Source: Weissella sagaensis
GTDB lineage: Bacteria > Bacillota > Bacilli > Lactobacillales > Lactobacillaceae
Assembly: GCF_005405285.1 (NCBI RefSeq)
Contig: NZ_BJDT01000004.1
Location: forward strand, 1-64,000
Direction: 5' to 3'
DNA: 64,000 nucleotides
Shown here: positions 63,421 to 64,000 of the stretch, piece after piece
Layout: every line of letters starts with the position of its first letter
Numbering within the stretch: position 1 is the stretch's first letter
Program-made: the position numbers and the translations under genes
The notes under the pieces: model-generated
The model's input: the letters and a program-made list of their open reading frames with translations, nothing else
Told to the model about the DNA's origin: nothing
The model's database searches: none

Positions 63421-64000
63421 TTACCAACCAATATGATGACGACCATTTGGCTCTTTTAATTTACCATTTACAAAATCCTCAAATACTTGATGTATTATTG
63501 TAAATGCACGTTGTAAATCAGCTTCTTTAATCACCAATGGTGGCTGAAAACGTAGGGTACTACCCCGTAGCGAAATCATTAACACCCCATTTTTAAATAA
63601 ATTATAGATGATTGTATTTGTTGCTTGTTCATCACCCAAACCTGTTTTGGGATTAATAATATCAATTCCACCGTTTAAACCATATAAACGCACATCCCCA
63701 ATAAAATTAAACTGTGTCTTTTCATGAGCAAAGAAATTTTGCGCCACTTGCCCCAGTTTGGCTGACTGTGCAACTAAATCTTCTGACTTAATAACATCTA
63801 ATGTTGCTAAAGCTGCTGCTGCACTGACCACATTTCCAGCTGTTGTATAAACATTAGCTGGCGCTTGCAGACTCTGCATAATTTCACGTCGTCCTAATAC
63901 AGCACTCAATGGTATTCCAGACGCCATTGACTTGCCCATCGCAATCAAATCTGGTTTTAAGCCAAAGTGCTCAAATGACCAAAACGTTCCAGTACGGCCA
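63421..64000 (-). CDS. class III aminotransferase (partial, continues beyond window)
   Basis: The visible C-terminal 192 residues are open to the right edge and start before 64000. RTGTFWSFEHFGLKPDLIA followed by MGKSMASGIPLSAV carries the PLP-binding lysine of class III (ornithine/acetylornithine/4-aminobutyrate-type) transaminases, and TLRFQPPLVI is the substrate-arginine region. The substrate cannot be decided from the half shown. Confidence 0.88.
   Translation of the reverse strand, partial: GRTGTFWSFEHFGLKPDLIAMGKSMASGIPLSAVLGRREIMQSLQAPANVYTTAGNVVSAAAALATLDVIKSEDLVAQSAKLGQVAQNFFAHEKTQFNFIGDVRLYGLNGGIDIINPKTGLGDEQATNTIIYNLFKNGVLMISLRGSTLRFQPPLVIKEADLQRAFTIIHQVFEDFVNGKLKEPNGRHHIGW

Overview
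The window is AT-rich Firmicute DNA, most likely from a heterofermentative lactic acid bacterium of the Lactobacillaceae (Weissella/Leuconostoc side). The evidence is the gene order (queA-ruvBA, recO-era-dgkA-ybeY-phoH, aspS-hisS), T-box leaders on glyQS and hisS-aspS, a mevalonate gene (mvaS), LPxTG sorting and strong Shine-Dalgarno starts. The genus is a guess and was not checked against any database.

Region 1 (1-34.9 kb) is conserved chromosome, nearly all on the minus strand. It opens with a tRNA-Gly that seems to lead into an rRNA operon lying just outside the left edge. It continues with DNA repair (ruvAB, uvrC, recO), GTPases (obgE, era), ftsK, tRNA synthetases, tRNA and ribosome maturation genes (queA, trmL, ybeY, rpsU), a NatAB-like ABC exporter, and CoA and isoprenoid genes. 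A structured leader or small RNA with its own terminator lies between ruvA and a divergent MFS exporter. Three near-identical tRNA-Glu genes and a tRNA-Ser(CGA) close the region.

Region 2 (34975-50284, about 15.3 kb) is an integrated phage-satellite-like island (PICI type). It sits in the 3' end of tRNA-Ser and is bounded by a 32-bp direct repeat. It has a tyrosine integrase, a CI/Cro-type switch with three operators, two Rha-like regulators, a string of small early genes, an AEP-like primase plus a D5-type helicase, a SaPI-like candidate origin beside the helicase gene, HicAB, a membrane-anchored cargo protein and an ArpU-type regulator. No capsid, tail, portal, lysis or large-terminase gene was seen. 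The cargo slot holds a tightly overlapping three-gene unit of unrecognised proteins (37572-39780), the best candidate here for an undescribed system. The island also carries paired ATGTGTA integrase-arm-like sites at both ends, a diverged copy of the tRNA-Ser terminator just inside attL, and a large array of YTARCAT repeats around the ArpU gene.

Region 3 (50.3-64 kb) is accessory chromosome. It contains a BspA/DUF285-type LPxTG surface protein with 17 Ser/Thr-rich repeats, an ArsR/CadD metal-resistance pair, and a compact stress regulon. In the regulon two cysteine-free MerR regulators and five MerR-type promoters with 19-bp spacers surround an SDR, an NmrA-like protein, a zinc alcohol dehydrogenase, an aldo/keto reductase, a RibD/DHFR-like reductase, a cupin and a CMD protein. 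A YhgE-like membrane protein with its TetR regulator follows, and the window ends inside a class III aminotransferase gene.
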